Positions 35,467 through 44,479 of a stretch of 64,000 nt of DNA are shown in pieces; the first letter of the stretch is position 1; each line of letters starts with the position of its first letter. The stretch is from Shewanella halifaxensis HAW-EB4 (GTDB taxonomy: Bacteria; Pseudomonadota; Gammaproteobacteria; Enterobacterales; Shewanellaceae), in NCBI RefSeq assembly GCF_000019185.1, contig NC_010334.1:2666001-2730000 (forward strand). The letters are read 5' to 3'. The notes beneath the pieces were generated by a model. That model was not told the DNA's origin. It was given only the letters and a program-made list of their open reading frames with translations, and did no database searches. The translations under genes were made by a program, and so were the position numbers.

Positions 35467-36515
35467 TGCTACTACTTCCGTATTGAGTCCAAAATTTTAT
35501 TTATCAATCCTAATGGATAGGATGTGATCCATTTAATGCGAGCAGAGTGAATTGTTAATGTTAGTAATCAAGACAAGCATCAACTATTTGAAGTATCTCA
35601 CTCGCAACCAATAAAATACACGAGCGATATCACACTTCATTATCGAGACATCTTTTCTTCATCACTTTCAATCTGAACTTAAAGTAATGTGTTTATGATA
35701 TTTAATGCTTACTTTTTTAATCAATTGAATAGACTGCCTGGTGTTTTTTATATTACTAATATTATATTTAACGTCGATATCGAGGCGAGCATCATACTTT
35801 ATCATTAATTATTACAAATGATGCATTAATACTGACAGAGAAAATAATATGAAAATTAAATAACGCAAATCGCCGCGAGCTAAAGCTATTAACTTAAAAC
35901 TAATTAACTTACCCCTTAACCTAATCGGAATAAATCAAACTAGTTTAACCATGAAGAATAGATAAAATGGATATTCCATACACTATAAAAACTGTAGTAT
36001 TGATGACTCGTGAAAAAAACATGGTTAATGGTAATTGACTACATCCTACAAAACTAAACATAAAACCACAGTCTTCGTGGTAACCCATATATGAAATATG
36101 TATTATTAGACCATAAGTTAATAATTCTATTTATTTTTTAATCATATTCACATTATCATTGCAGTTTCTGTGACAAACTGAATCTAATCGCTATAGATTG
36201 AGAGGATAGTTCCCCTTTGATAAATTAGTCAGACATCGTTAATATGTTGCCGGAATTGCCAATTAAACTACATCTATATTAAAACTGCTTATTTACTGGT
36301 TTAATATATCGCTATTGAACTTCACCAATACTTGAAAACGGATATAACCATTCGACTGGCACTAAGAAAGGTTGTCAGGATGAATGAAAATGGAGGTAGA
36401 CTCTCTTCCCTGCTTTTAGTCGGGACTACCGAATACCGTACCACGACTAATCTTGTCTAATTGTTATGCATAACTTAACTGTTGATAATACGATAATCAA
36501 TCGAGGAGCTCATGA
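35467..36515. other. Gene-free AT-rich region upstream of the porin-nuclease cluster
   Basis: Roughly one kilobase of low-GC sequence with stop codons in all frames and no convincing gene. It should contain the promoter of the porin-exeM-endI run. I see no clear PhoB, CRP or Fur box. A half CRP site (TGTGAT, 35523-35528) is not matched on its other side. Confidence 0.55.
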
Positions 36516-36755
36516 ATGCAAAACGTCAGTATTAGTCGTTATCGCACTAGAACCATTATCTCAAAGCTCGGTCTAGTCGTCACTCAGCGCCAAGCTTACA
36601 AGGAAACGACAAAGCATACAGAACAAGCTAATCACGCTTGGGTTGGTGATGCGTCTTATTTATGGACGCATTAGGGCTCGACGCACCTAGCGATTGCAAT
36701 GGGCTTGCACTTTAAGGGCCACACTCAAGCACATGATAATCAAATTACAAAGTAA
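36516..36755 (+). pseudogene. Remnant of an IS3-family transposase (OrfB)
   Basis: An 80-codon frame with an internal TAG at 36672-36674. Its translation resembles the middle of IS3-family OrfB: a YRTRTIISKLGLV helix before the DDE core, then HAWVGDASYLWT (equivalent to the first catalytic-Asp strand, usually W-x-x-D-x-T-Y-I) and THLAIAMGLHFK. The rest of the transposase, its other DDE residues and terminal repeats are absent. It is therefore a decayed fragment, located 80 bases from a tRNA gene. Confidence 0.65.
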
Positions 36756-36801
36756 GCTGCCCGGTTAGACTTGTGCTGTAAGCAGATTTTAGACAGCAAA
36801 A

Positions 36802-36827
36802 AGCCCGTTATCTTGCGATAACGGGCT
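36802..36827 (-). terminator. Terminator of the tRNA-Ser gene
   Basis: A perfect 11-bp stem (36802-36812 with 36817-36827, core AGCCCGTTATC) with a TTGC loop ends in a T-run on the minus strand, 10 bases after the tRNA 3' end. Confidence 0.88.
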
Positions 36828-36836
36828 CTTCTAATA

Positions 36837-36926
36837 TGGCGGTGAGCGAGAGATTCGAACTCTCGTTAGGGATTAACCTAAACACACTTTCCAGGCGTGC
36901 GCCTTCAGCCACTCAGCCAGCTCACC
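36837..36926 (-). tRNA. tRNA-Ser (anticodon GGA)
   Basis: Read on the minus strand, the 7-bp acceptor stem GGTGAGC/GCTCACC (5' end at 36926) encloses a D arm and an anticodon loop CTGGAAA. The anticodon GGA corresponds to plus-strand bases 36890-36892. A class II long variable arm with a TTAGG/CCTAA stem follows, then the T arm with GTTCGAA in its loop. The discriminator is G and the CCA end is encoded (36837-36839). It would read UCC and UCU codons. Confidence 0.97.
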
Positions 36927-37105
36927 GATGCAATATCTTTTACGTGTTTAAGCACCACGGTTGCTAACAAAAAACCGTTAATCGATTATTTGCTTGGTCA
37001 ACGGAGCGCTACTTTACTTAAAAGGCCCAATTGCGTCAAGACAAATAGCCGTAATCTCAAACGTTTGCATAATTGCTAGCCAGTTACCTCATTTTATTGA
37101 GGGAA

Positions 37106-39100
37106 TTAGCTCAACTTGAACTTTTTAACCTCTTTTGACATCTCGGCGGTGTCTTGCACTAACTGGTCTGTTAGCGAGCTAAGCTGATCTGCAACACTAT
37201 GGGTTTGCAAATAGATCTCACTAATTTTAAGCGCATTTACGTTCACTTCTTCGGCAACGGCTGATTGCTCGTGAGTCGAGGCGGCAATCTGTTCGTTCAT
37301 GCTCTCGATGACACCTATGTGATTAACAATTTTATCAAGCTCTGCGCTGGCTCTGGATGCTTCTACTACGCTATCATCTGTCTGCTTCATACCACGCTCC
37401 ATCGCATATACCGCAATATTAGCACCACTACGGAGGCGATCGGTCATGGCTTTTATGTCCCCTGTAGCGCTTTGGGCTCTCTGCGCGAGGCTACGAACTT
37501 CATCAGCCACAACCGCAAAGCCTCTGCCGGATTCGCCTGCTCTCGCGGCTTCAATCGCGGCGTTAAGGGCTAACAGATTAGTCTGTTCGGCAATACCACT
37601 TATCACATCAGACACGGCAACAATACTTTGTATATCTTGCTCAAGCTTTTGTAGCGCATCTGCCGACCCTCGGATATCGTCGGCAAGTACGCTAATCGAC
37701 TCACTCGTACGGCCCACCTCGGCATAGCCCTCTTTGGCCTCGGTATTGGCCTGGGTTGAAGCTTCAGAGGCACGCTCGGCGTTTATGGCGATTTCAGCGA
37801 CGGTAGCACTCATCTCAGTCATTGCAGAGGCAACCTGCTCAGCTTCTCCATGTCCCTGTTCGACATCGGTGCGAAGTTGAGTAGAGCATTGCTCCATCTT
37901 GGAGACGGCGGTCAATAAAGAGGTCGAGTTTTTACGAACATGCTCGATCACACGTTCAAAATCCGCCATCATTTCATTGAAGGCGCCTGCTAATTCGCCA
38001 AACTCATCTTTGCTGTGCTGTTCTATTCTAACGCTGAGATCGAAATTTGTTCTGGCGCTCGTTACTGAGTTATGTAAATTAGCAACACTACGGTGTATAA
38101 AGTGCAGCACCGAAAACGAGAGTAATAACACGGTTGTGGCTGCAAACAGGAGACTCAATACACTAATATAAAATCCTTGTGTAGCTGACGACAAGCGCTG
38201 CTTAGTCACCATCAGTAAATCCTGCGATAATTGATGCTCAAACTGGGCTAACAATTCGATGCGTTTAGTCGATACCTGAAACCACTGCTCCGGTTTCTGC
38301 CCTTCTATTTCACTGGCTAACTGTTCGAATCCGATTGCCCTATATCGGTTGACATCGAGAAGTTCTGTCGAACTCAATAAAGATTGGTATTTACTGCTGT
38401 TTTGCTTATCGACCAAGGCTAAAAAGCGTTCTTGATAACTTTCCTGCTCTGCAACTAAAGTAATAAATCTGCGGTATACCCCGTCTTTAAAACCTTGGTT
38501 GCCAAAGGTCGAACTCAGCACCGCTCTTTCTAAGCCCGCTCTCTCTTTCATCTGTAGATAAGCAGCAAACGCTGCTGAACGGATCGCTATCTCTTGGTTA
38601 GCAGCATTAATCGCAGTTAAATCGACAATACTCAATAACAGAGCATTTATTTGAGTATAAAACTTCACTTCCTCTGCTACTGAAATAGACAAATTACTAA
38701 CACGATTTCGGATATCTGGAATTTGCTTTATTAATGACTCCACTGTTGTAATCTGTGTCGAAAAGGCGGCAGGTAGGGCATTAAGATTGAGGAACTGCTG
38801 ATAACTTTGTAGCAGAGTATCAGTTGCGCGTTGCTGCTTTGCCAGCTCTTGCGCGAAAGATTGCCCGCTTGAACCGATAAATCCGGCGCTCATTCCCCTC
38901 TCTTTTTGGAGTTCATGGACCAGATTACTGTTGTTAACCGCTAACTCACTTAATACAAGAACCTCGGTAAGCTCCGTTTTAAGTTGGTATTGGGTTTTCG
39001 CATAGAGTCCACCAAAAATTATAGAAACCAATAGCGGGGGTAGGATAACAATCAGAAATTTCTGCTTTAAAGTGAGGCTACTAATAAAAGTTAGTTTCAT
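37106..39100 (-). CDS. Methyl-accepting chemotaxis protein with nitrate/nitrite-sensing (NIT) domain
   Basis: Chemoreceptor of about 664 residues. A first membrane helix (about 12-35) precedes a periplasmic helical NIT domain (about 45-300) with the typical LVHELQKERGMSAGFIG stretch. A second helix (about 312-335), a HAMP linker, and the cytoplasmic signalling hairpin follow, with the highly conserved tip around EQTNLLALNAAIEAARAGE and GFAVVADEVRSLAQR. Ligand sensing of nitrate or nitrite is inferred from the domain name and is not proven for MCPs of this type. ATG at 39100 is preferred over the in-frame TTG at 39106. No CheB/CheR-binding pentapeptide is visible at the C-terminus. Confidence 0.92.
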   Translation of the reverse strand: MKLTFISSLTLKQKFLIVILPPLLVSIIFGGLYAKTQYQLKTELTEVLVLSELAVNNSNLVHELQKERGMSAGFIGSSGQSFAQELAKQQRATDTLLQSYQQFLNLNALPAAFSTQITTVESLIKQIPDIRNRVSNLSISVAEEVKFYTQINALLLSIVDLTAINAANQEIAIRSAAFAAYLQMKERAGLERAVLSSTFGNQGFKDGVYRRFITLVAEQESYQERFLALVDKQNSSKYQSLLSSTELLDVNRYRAIGFEQLASEIEGQKPEQWFQVSTKRIELLAQFEHQLSQDLLMVTKQRLSSATQGFYISVLSLLFAATTVLLLSFSVLHFIHRSVANLHNSVTSARTNFDLSVRIEQHSKDEFGELAGAFNEMMADFERVIEHVRKNSTSLLTAVSKMEQCSTQLRTDVEQGHGEAEQVASAMTEMSATVAEIAINAERASEASTQANTEAKEGYAEVGRTSESISVLADDIRGSADALQKLEQDIQSIVAVSDVISGIAEQTNLLALNAAIEAARAGESGRGFAVVADEVRSLAQRAQSATGDIKAMTDRLRSGANIAVYAMERGMKQTDDSVVEASRASAELDKIVNHIGVIESMNEQIAASTHEQSAVAEEVNVNALKISEIYLQTHSVADQLSSLTDQLVQDTAEMSKEVKKFKLS

Positions 39101-39190
39101 TCGCAAAACAACCTATTTAAATATTATTAATTATCGCCTTAGCATAGTCGAAACTTCATCTAGGTAAATATTTTTTTAAATTTGTTTCAA

Positions 39191-39219
39191 AAAATAAGCC
39201 CGTATTAACGAGCTTATTG
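39191..39219 (-). terminator. Terminator of nadA
   Basis: On the minus strand AATAAGC-CGTTAATACG-GCTTATT forms a stem with a few internal mismatches and ends in six T residues, about 70 bases after the nadA stop. Confidence 0.6.
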
Positions 39220-39290
39220 TTATAGATCAAGTTTTATACAACTGCATAAGTTATGCAGTTATATAAAACATTGAAATAACAGGTTGAATT

Positions 39291-40358
39291 CTAAGCATTA
39301 CCTTTGACTTTCATATTCAAAGTCATTGCAAAGTCCAACATTCTATCCAATGGCTTGAGGGCATCGAGCCGCAGCGCATCATCAACAAAGATCTCATGTT
39401 GCTGTGAGTCACTATTCTCTAGCGCACTTTCAATCGCCTTAAGACCATTCATGGCCATCCAAGGACAATGAGCGCAGCTCTTACACGTCGCCCCATTACC
39501 GCCAGTCGGCGCAGCTATTAAATTTTTATCAGGTGCGGCCTGCTGCATCTTATAGAAGATACCTTTGTCTGTTGCCACGATAAACATATCGTTATCCATC
39601 GTTTGTGCGGCTTTGATTAACTGACTGGTTGAGCCGACTGCGTCAGCGAGTTCTACTACGCTAGCAGGTGATTCTGGATGCACTAAAACCGCGGCGTTTG
39701 GATGTAGCTTCTTCAGCTCACGTAAGGCCTTGGCTTGAAACTCATCGTGAACGATACACTCGCCCTGCCACATCAGCATCTCTGCACCCGTTTGCTTAGC
39801 GATATAGCTGCCTAAGTGACGGTCTGGCCCCCAGATAATTTTCTTACCTTCACTATCTAGATGCTCAACAATTTCAAGGGCAATACTTGAGGTAACCACC
39901 CAATCCGCTCGCGCTTTTACTGCCGCCGAGGTGTTAGCGTACACCACCACGGTATGGTCTGGGTGTGCGTCACAAAACTCACTGAAAGTCTCTATTGGGC
40001 AGCCAAGGTCGAGCGAACATGTCGCTTCAAGCGTTGGCATTAGAATCGTTTTATCAGGGCTTAAGATTTTTGAGGTTTCCCCCATAAACTTAACGCCAGC
40101 AACAATCAATGTTTTAGCCGGATGGTCGCGACCAAAGCGAGCCATCTCTAATGAGTCAGAAACACAGCCGCCAGTCTCTTCCGCTAAGGCTTGAATTTCT
40201 GGGTCGGTATAATAATGCGCAACCAAAACCGCATCTTTTTCTTTTAAAAGCTGCTTAATTTTTGCTTTTGATTCAGCTTTCTCACGATCAGATAAGGGAG
40301 CAGGCTTTGGTGGAAAAGGATAATCAATATTTTCGATAATTGGGGCGAACGCGCTCAT
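39291..40358 (-). CDS. nadA: Quinolinate synthase NadA
   Basis: [4Fe-4S] enzyme that condenses iminoaspartate with dihydroxyacetone phosphate to quinolinate in NAD synthesis. From the ATG at 40358 it has 355 residues. Cluster Cys are in ATCSLDLGC and in CKSCAHCPWMAMNG near the C-terminus; the middle Cys is in WQGECIVH. YYTDPEIQALAEETGG carries substrate contacts. An in-frame TTG at 40376 would add six residues but has no ribosome site. It is a single gene with no visible NadR or NadQ operator, and nadB is not in the window. Confidence 0.96.
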   Translation of the reverse strand: MSAFAPIIENIDYPFPPKPAPLSDREKAESKAKIKQLLKEKDAVLVAHYYTDPEIQALAEETGGCVSDSLEMARFGRDHPAKTLIVAGVKFMGETSKILSPDKTILMPTLEATCSLDLGCPIETFSEFCDAHPDHTVVVYANTSAAVKARADWVVTSSIALEIVEHLDSEGKKIIWGPDRHLGSYIAKQTGAEMLMWQGECIVHDEFQAKALRELKKLHPNAAVLVHPESPASVVELADAVGSTSQLIKAAQTMDNDMFIVATDKGIFYKMQQAAPDKNLIAAPTGGNGATCKSCAHCPWMAMNGLKAIESALENSDSQQHEIFVDDALRLDALKPLDRMLDFAMTLNMKVKGNA

Positions 40359-40448
40359 AGTACAACCAATGGGCAATAACAGATTAGCGGAATTATACGG
40401 AATTGTTCACAAATTTAAAACTACTACGAGGATAATAGAAATAAAAAA

Positions 40449-40466
40449 GGCGCTATCACTAGCGCC
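40449..40466 (-). terminator. Terminator of the bkd operon
   Basis: GGCGCTA (40449-40455) pairs with TAGCGCC (40460-40466) around a four-base loop. On the minus strand it is followed by six T residues, about 22 bases after the bkdB stop. Confidence 0.88.
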
Positions 40467-40487
40467 ATTTTACAAAATGCTTGTAGC

Positions 40488-42128
40488 CTATTGCATGGCT
40501 AACAACATCTCTTGAGGCTGCTCTAAATAGAGTTTCCACAAGTTGCAAAAACGAGCGATGGTGCCACCATCAATAACGCGATGATCCCCTGACCAGCTAA
40601 CCTGCATGATCTTACGCGCTTCAACTTCACCCTTTTCATTAAAGCGTGGTAACACTTGCAGTTTACCTAAGGCAACGATCGCGACTTCAGGCTTATTGAT
40701 GATGGGTGTTGCCACCGTGCCACCTAATGCGCCGATATTAGAAATAGAGATACTGCCACCTTTAAGATCCGCTGGTGATACCCTGCCACTTCGCGCAGCA
40801 TTGGTTAAACGCGTGATCTCAGCTGCGACTTCAAGAATCGTTTTATCCTGTACATCTTTGACGTTAGGCACCAGTAGGCCAACTTTAGAATCAACGGCCA
40901 TACCTATGTTATGGCTTGCTAGATATGTCTGCTCACTACAGTCTGCATTAACTCGGCTGTTCATGTCTGGAAATTGAGCCAGTGCCAGTGACATAGACTT
41001 CATAAAGAAAGGCATCATGGTGAGCTTTAACTCATCTGATGAATACTTTTTCTTCATGCTTTCACGCAGAGCAACCAAGTCGGTCAGATCAAACTCTTCA
41101 CAATAGGTAAAATGTGGGATCGTCGATACCGACTCCATCATCATCTTCGCCATCACCGCGCGGACGCCCTTTATAGGCTCTACTCTATCAGCTTGACCTT
41201 TAACTTGTGTATTTTCAACAGCAGCAGTGGGTTGTGCTGCTGGCTCAGGCGTGCTTACTGAGTTAGAAGCAGTTGAAAGCGCAGCTGCGCCGCCAGTCTG
41301 GTGACGCTCAACATCTTCTTTGTACACTCGGCCATTTTTACCAGAGCCAACAACTGTTGAGATATCAATATCTAGACTACGGGCCAATCGTCGTACCGCA
41401 GGGCTTGCTAACGCTTTACCTTGTGGTACAAATTCATTAGTCGTTACAGATGCATTAGCGACAGTGGTATTGGTGTCACTTAGCTCTGATGCATTGACAC
41501 TGACCACATCGGATACAACTTCAATGGCAAATAGTGGCTCATGTACACGGGCCAACTGACCTTTTCGATAATGTAACTTAGCAATTTTGCCGCTTTTAAT
41601 CGCGGGAATTTGTACTAAGGCTTTATCGGTCATCACATCGGCAATAGGCTGATCTTCAACAACCATGTCACCTTCGTTAACTAGCCATTCGACCAGTTCA
41701 CATTCGACAATGCCTTCGCCTATATCGGGCAGCAAAAACTCTTCAATCGTGACACCAGAGCCTATCGTTACTGTATTAGTTTCTGTATTAGTTTCTGTAT
41801 TAGTTGCCTGTGCGCTTTCACTTTCGGCAGTCATGCCAGCACCACTTACCGAAGCCACAGCGGTATCGTTTTGTGCAGCTTGTCCCTCTTCTGTTATATC
41901 AACAGAATAAAGCGGTGCATGCACCTTAGCGATTTCGCCTTTTGCATAGTGAAGTTTGGTGATGACTCCAGCATTAGGCGCTGGAATTTGTACTAATGCT
42001 TTATCAGTCATCACATCGGCAATAGGTTGATCTTCAACAACAGTATCACCCTCTTGTACTAACCATTCGACCAGCTCACACTCGACAACGCCTTCGCCGA
42101 TATCCGGAAGGATAAAATCTTTAATCAT
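40488..42128 (-). CDS. bkdB: Branched-chain 2-oxoacid dehydrogenase E2 (dihydrolipoyl acyltransferase)
   Basis: Core acyltransferase of the branched-chain keto acid dehydrogenase complex. The 546-residue protein has two lipoyl domains (about 1-80 and 130-210), each with the lipoylated Lys in VMTDKALVQIPA. A peripheral-subunit-binding domain lies near 246-282 and a catalytic domain at about 315-546 ending with SWSGDHRVIDGG. The linker between lipoyl domains includes TNTETNTETNT, encoded by a 12-base tandem repeat. It is third in the operon after the two E1 genes; lpd (E3) is not adjacent and is presumably shared with other complexes. Similarity to E2 of other complexes makes the branched-chain assignment depend on the neighbouring two-subunit E1. 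Confidence 0.93.
   Translation of the reverse strand: MIKDFILPDIGEGVVECELVEWLVQEGDTVVEDQPIADVMTDKALVQIPAPNAGVITKLHYAKGEIAKVHAPLYSVDITEEGQAAQNDTAVASVSGAGMTAESESAQATNTETNTETNTVTIGSGVTIEEFLLPDIGEGIVECELVEWLVNEGDMVVEDQPIADVMTDKALVQIPAIKSGKIAKLHYRKGQLARVHEPLFAIEVVSDVVSVNASELSDTNTTVANASVTTNEFVPQGKALASPAVRRLARSLDIDISTVVGSGKNGRVYKEDVERHQTGGAAALSTASNSVSTPEPAAQPTAAVENTQVKGQADRVEPIKGVRAVMAKMMMESVSTIPHFTYCEEFDLTDLVALRESMKKKYSSDELKLTMMPFFMKSMSLALAQFPDMNSRVNADCSEQTYLASHNIGMAVDSKVGLLVPNVKDVQDKTILEVAAEITRLTNAARSGRVSPADLKGGSISISNIGALGGTVATPIINKPEVAIVALGKLQVLPRFNEKGEVEARKIMQVSWSGDHRVIDGGTIARFCNLWKLYLEQPQEMLLAMQ
41771..41806. repeat. 12-bp tandem repeat (3 copies) within bkdB
   Basis: CTGTATTAGTTT occurs three times in tandem (last copy ends in G). 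It keeps frame and encodes repeating TNTE units in the flexible linker between the two lipoyl domains. Copy number could vary among strains by slippage. Confidence 0.85.
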
Positions 42129-42137
42129 GGCTGGCTC

Positions 42138-43115
42138 CTAAAATTTAACCGAAGCTTTGATCGCTTCAAACGTCTTTAACGCATCTGGCATATATTCTTT
42201 TTCATGGATCAAAGGATACGGTGTATCGAGACCACAAACACGGGCGATTGGCGACTCAAGGTACAAGAAGCACTCTTCTTGGATTGTCGCGGCTATTTCG
42301 CCTGCGAAACCACCCGTTAAAGGGGCTTCGTGGTTAATCAGTAAACGACCGGTCTTTTTAACTGAGGCAGCGACGGTATCGATATCCCATGGAGAAAGCG
42401 TTCTTAAATCGACGATTTCACAAGAAATTCCTTTTTTGGCCGCCATCTCTGCCGCCTTCTCAAGGACCTCCATCTGGGCGCCCCAGCCCAGAAGCGTGAT
42501 ATCAGAACCCTGTTTCACCACTTCTGCTTTACCCAATTCAATAACGTAGTCGCCCTCGGGCACTTCGCCTACTGAGGCGCGGTATAGACGCTTAGGCTCG
42601 AAGAAAATCACTGGGTTTTTATCACGAATTGACGCGATTAATAAGCCTTTGGCTTGCTCAGGATTACGTGGCACAACCACCTTGAGCCCCGGTGTTTGAG
42701 TAAAATAAGCTTCTGGCGATTGCGAGTGGTAATGGCCACCTGCAATCCCGCCACCATATGGGGTTCTAAATGTTAGTCCGCCGACATCGAACTCATTACC
42801 ACTACGGTATCTAAATTTGGCACTTTCATTCACAATCTGATCGATCGCTGGAAAAATATAATCGGCAAACTGAATTTCAGCCACTGCCGTCATACCATTT
42901 GACGCTAAACCATTAGCGAAACCGGCAATACCTTGTTCGGTTAACGGCGTATTAAAACAGCGGTCACGTCCAAACTTTTCTTGTAGACCCGAAGTCGCTC
43001 TAAATACCCCACCAAAGTGTCCAACATCTTCGCCAAACACTGTCATTGTTTCATCTGATTCCATTTCCGAGCTCAGCGCTTGGTTAATGGCTTGCAACAT
43101 ATTCATCTGAGCCAC
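42138..43115 (-). CDS. bkdA2: Branched-chain 2-oxoacid dehydrogenase E1 beta subunit
   Basis: Beta subunit of the thiamine-dependent E1 component; with the alpha subunit it decarboxylates 2-oxo acids from Val, Leu and Ile. It has 325 residues, the usual length. Conserved segments are FGEDVGHFGGVFRAT near 28-42, TEQGIAGFANGLA, EIQFADYIFPAIDQI, and GWGAQMEVLEKAAE. The gene starts three bases after the bkdA1 stop and ends nine bases before bkdB, so the three genes form a tight operon. Confidence 0.94.
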   Translation of the reverse strand: MAQMNMLQAINQALSSEMESDETMTVFGEDVGHFGGVFRATSGLQEKFGRDRCFNTPLTEQGIAGFANGLASNGMTAVAEIQFADYIFPAIDQIVNESAKFRYRSGNEFDVGGLTFRTPYGGGIAGGHYHSQSPEAYFTQTPGLKVVVPRNPEQAKGLLIASIRDKNPVIFFEPKRLYRASVGEVPEGDYVIELGKAEVVKQGSDITLLGWGAQMEVLEKAAEMAAKKGISCEIVDLRTLSPWDIDTVAASVKKTGRLLINHEAPLTGGFAGEIAATIQEECFLYLESPIARVCGLDTPYPLIHEKEYMPDALKTFEAIKASVKF

Positions 43116-43118
43116 GGC

Positions 43119-44297
43119 TTATACTCTCCCTGCGCTTTTTGGATAGGATTCTGGATATTTTTTTACGTGTTCTTTCAACTGTGCTAACTGTTTCTTAAGC
43201 ATTGGTGTTGGCGTATCGTAGACATCTTCGATGATACTATCTAGATGAGGAGTTGGTACTTTCTCTGCCACTTTGAGCTCAGATAACACTTCTTCACGGT
43301 ATTTCACATAAAGATCGGCATCTTCTTGCTCGTTCATCCAACCTTTATTGATCATCCACAGTTTGAAGCGCTTAACCGGATCGTGTTGCTGCCACTTAGC
43401 CTCTTCATCTTTTGAGCGATAACCCGACGGGTCGTCTGATGAAGAGTGCGCGCCTAGGCGATAAGTCATGGCTTCAATCAGTACAGGGGCGTTATGCTCT
43501 AGCGCATATGCACGAGCCTGCTGCGTTGCAGCGAGTACTGCCAGCATATCGTTACCATCAACACGGATAGTATGCATACCGTAACCCACACCACGGCTTG
43601 CAATACCATTACCTTTAAACTGCTCTTCCGTTGGGGTCGAGATCGCATACCCATTGTTACGGCAGAAGAAAATAACCGGAGAATTCAAAACGGCAGCCAT
43701 GTTCAGGCCTGCATGGAAGTCGCCTTCAGAGGCAGCACCTTCACCAAAATAACAGATGGCAATGTTGCGCTTGCCCTGCCTTTTAAGGGCATAGGCGACA
43801 CCAGTTGCTTGTGGGATTTGAGTCGCAAGCGGTGATGAAATCGTTTGATAGTTAAGTTCTTGGCTACCGTAATGGATCGGCATTTGACGGCCTTTACCAA
43901 AATCTTTTTCGTTACTGAACATCTGGTTCATAAACTGTTCAGTGGTAAAACCGCGATAGCGTATTGCTGCATGTTCGCGATATTGCGCCAAGATCACATC
44001 ACCATCATCAAGAGCCGCGGTGCTGCCGATAATAGAAGCCTCTTCACCAGTACAGGTCATATAGAAGCTAATACGGCCTTGACGCTGAGCCCCCAACATA
44101 CGCTCGTCTAACACTCGGGTAAACACACAAGTATCATGGATTTTTTTTGCTAAATTTTCGTCTATTACGGGTAATACGGCACCTTCATAGGCGGTACCGT
44201 CAGCTTGTAATACTTTTAAAATCGGGATCGACAGTGAGTCTTTATCAAGAAAGCTCACGCGATGGATTGTTTCTGCATTCGTTGTTGCGTTGCTCAT
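43119..44297 (-). CDS. bkdA1: Branched-chain 2-oxoacid dehydrogenase E1 alpha subunit
   Basis: Alpha subunit of the E1 component with the thiamine diphosphate motif GEGAASEGDFHAGLNMAA, ending in CRNNGYAIS. It has 392 residues. Substrate-region segments include the loop with RLGAHSSSDDPSGYR (analogous to the phosphorylation loop of the mammalian enzyme). First gene of the bkdA1-bkdA2-bkdB operon; the promoter lies in 44298-44479. No LiuR or Lrp-like regulator gene is adjacent, although lrp exists elsewhere in the window. Confidence 0.94.
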   Translation of the reverse strand: MSNATTNAETIHRVSFLDKDSLSIPILKVLQADGTAYEGAVLPVIDENLAKKIHDTCVFTRVLDERMLGAQRQGRISFYMTCTGEEASIIGSTAALDDGDVILAQYREHAAIRYRGFTTEQFMNQMFSNEKDFGKGRQMPIHYGSQELNYQTISSPLATQIPQATGVAYALKRQGKRNIAICYFGEGAASEGDFHAGLNMAAVLNSPVIFFCRNNGYAISTPTEEQFKGNGIASRGVGYGMHTIRVDGNDMLAVLAATQQARAYALEHNAPVLIEAMTYRLGAHSSSDDPSGYRSKDEEAKWQQHDPVKRFKLWMINKGWMNEQEDADLYVKYREEVLSELKVAEKVPTPHLDSIIEDVYDTPTPMLKKQLAQLKEHVKKYPESYPKSAGRV

Positions 44298-44479
44298 AAT
44301 GTGCTCTTGTTATTGATGGTGCCGCTAAACGACTAAATACGACGCCTTGCTATTTTAATACGCGGGAAGAACATTACGTTAACGTAAACTAACTCTCAAC
44401 ACTTCCCATCATTGAAACATAACTAAGCATGTCTGTGCATGTATATATTGGTTTACATGCACAGTTATTCAGTTTGAAT

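Noticed and set aside
35500..35850. PhoB or CRP sites upstream of the porin cluster
   Set aside because: Only isolated half-sites occur (such as TGTGAT at 35523 and CTGACAG near 35833); no direct repeat with correct PhoB spacing or full CRP palindrome was found.
36837..36926. Attachment site for an integrative element at tRNA-Ser
   Set aside because: No second copy of the tRNA 3' end and no integrase gene were seen in the window.
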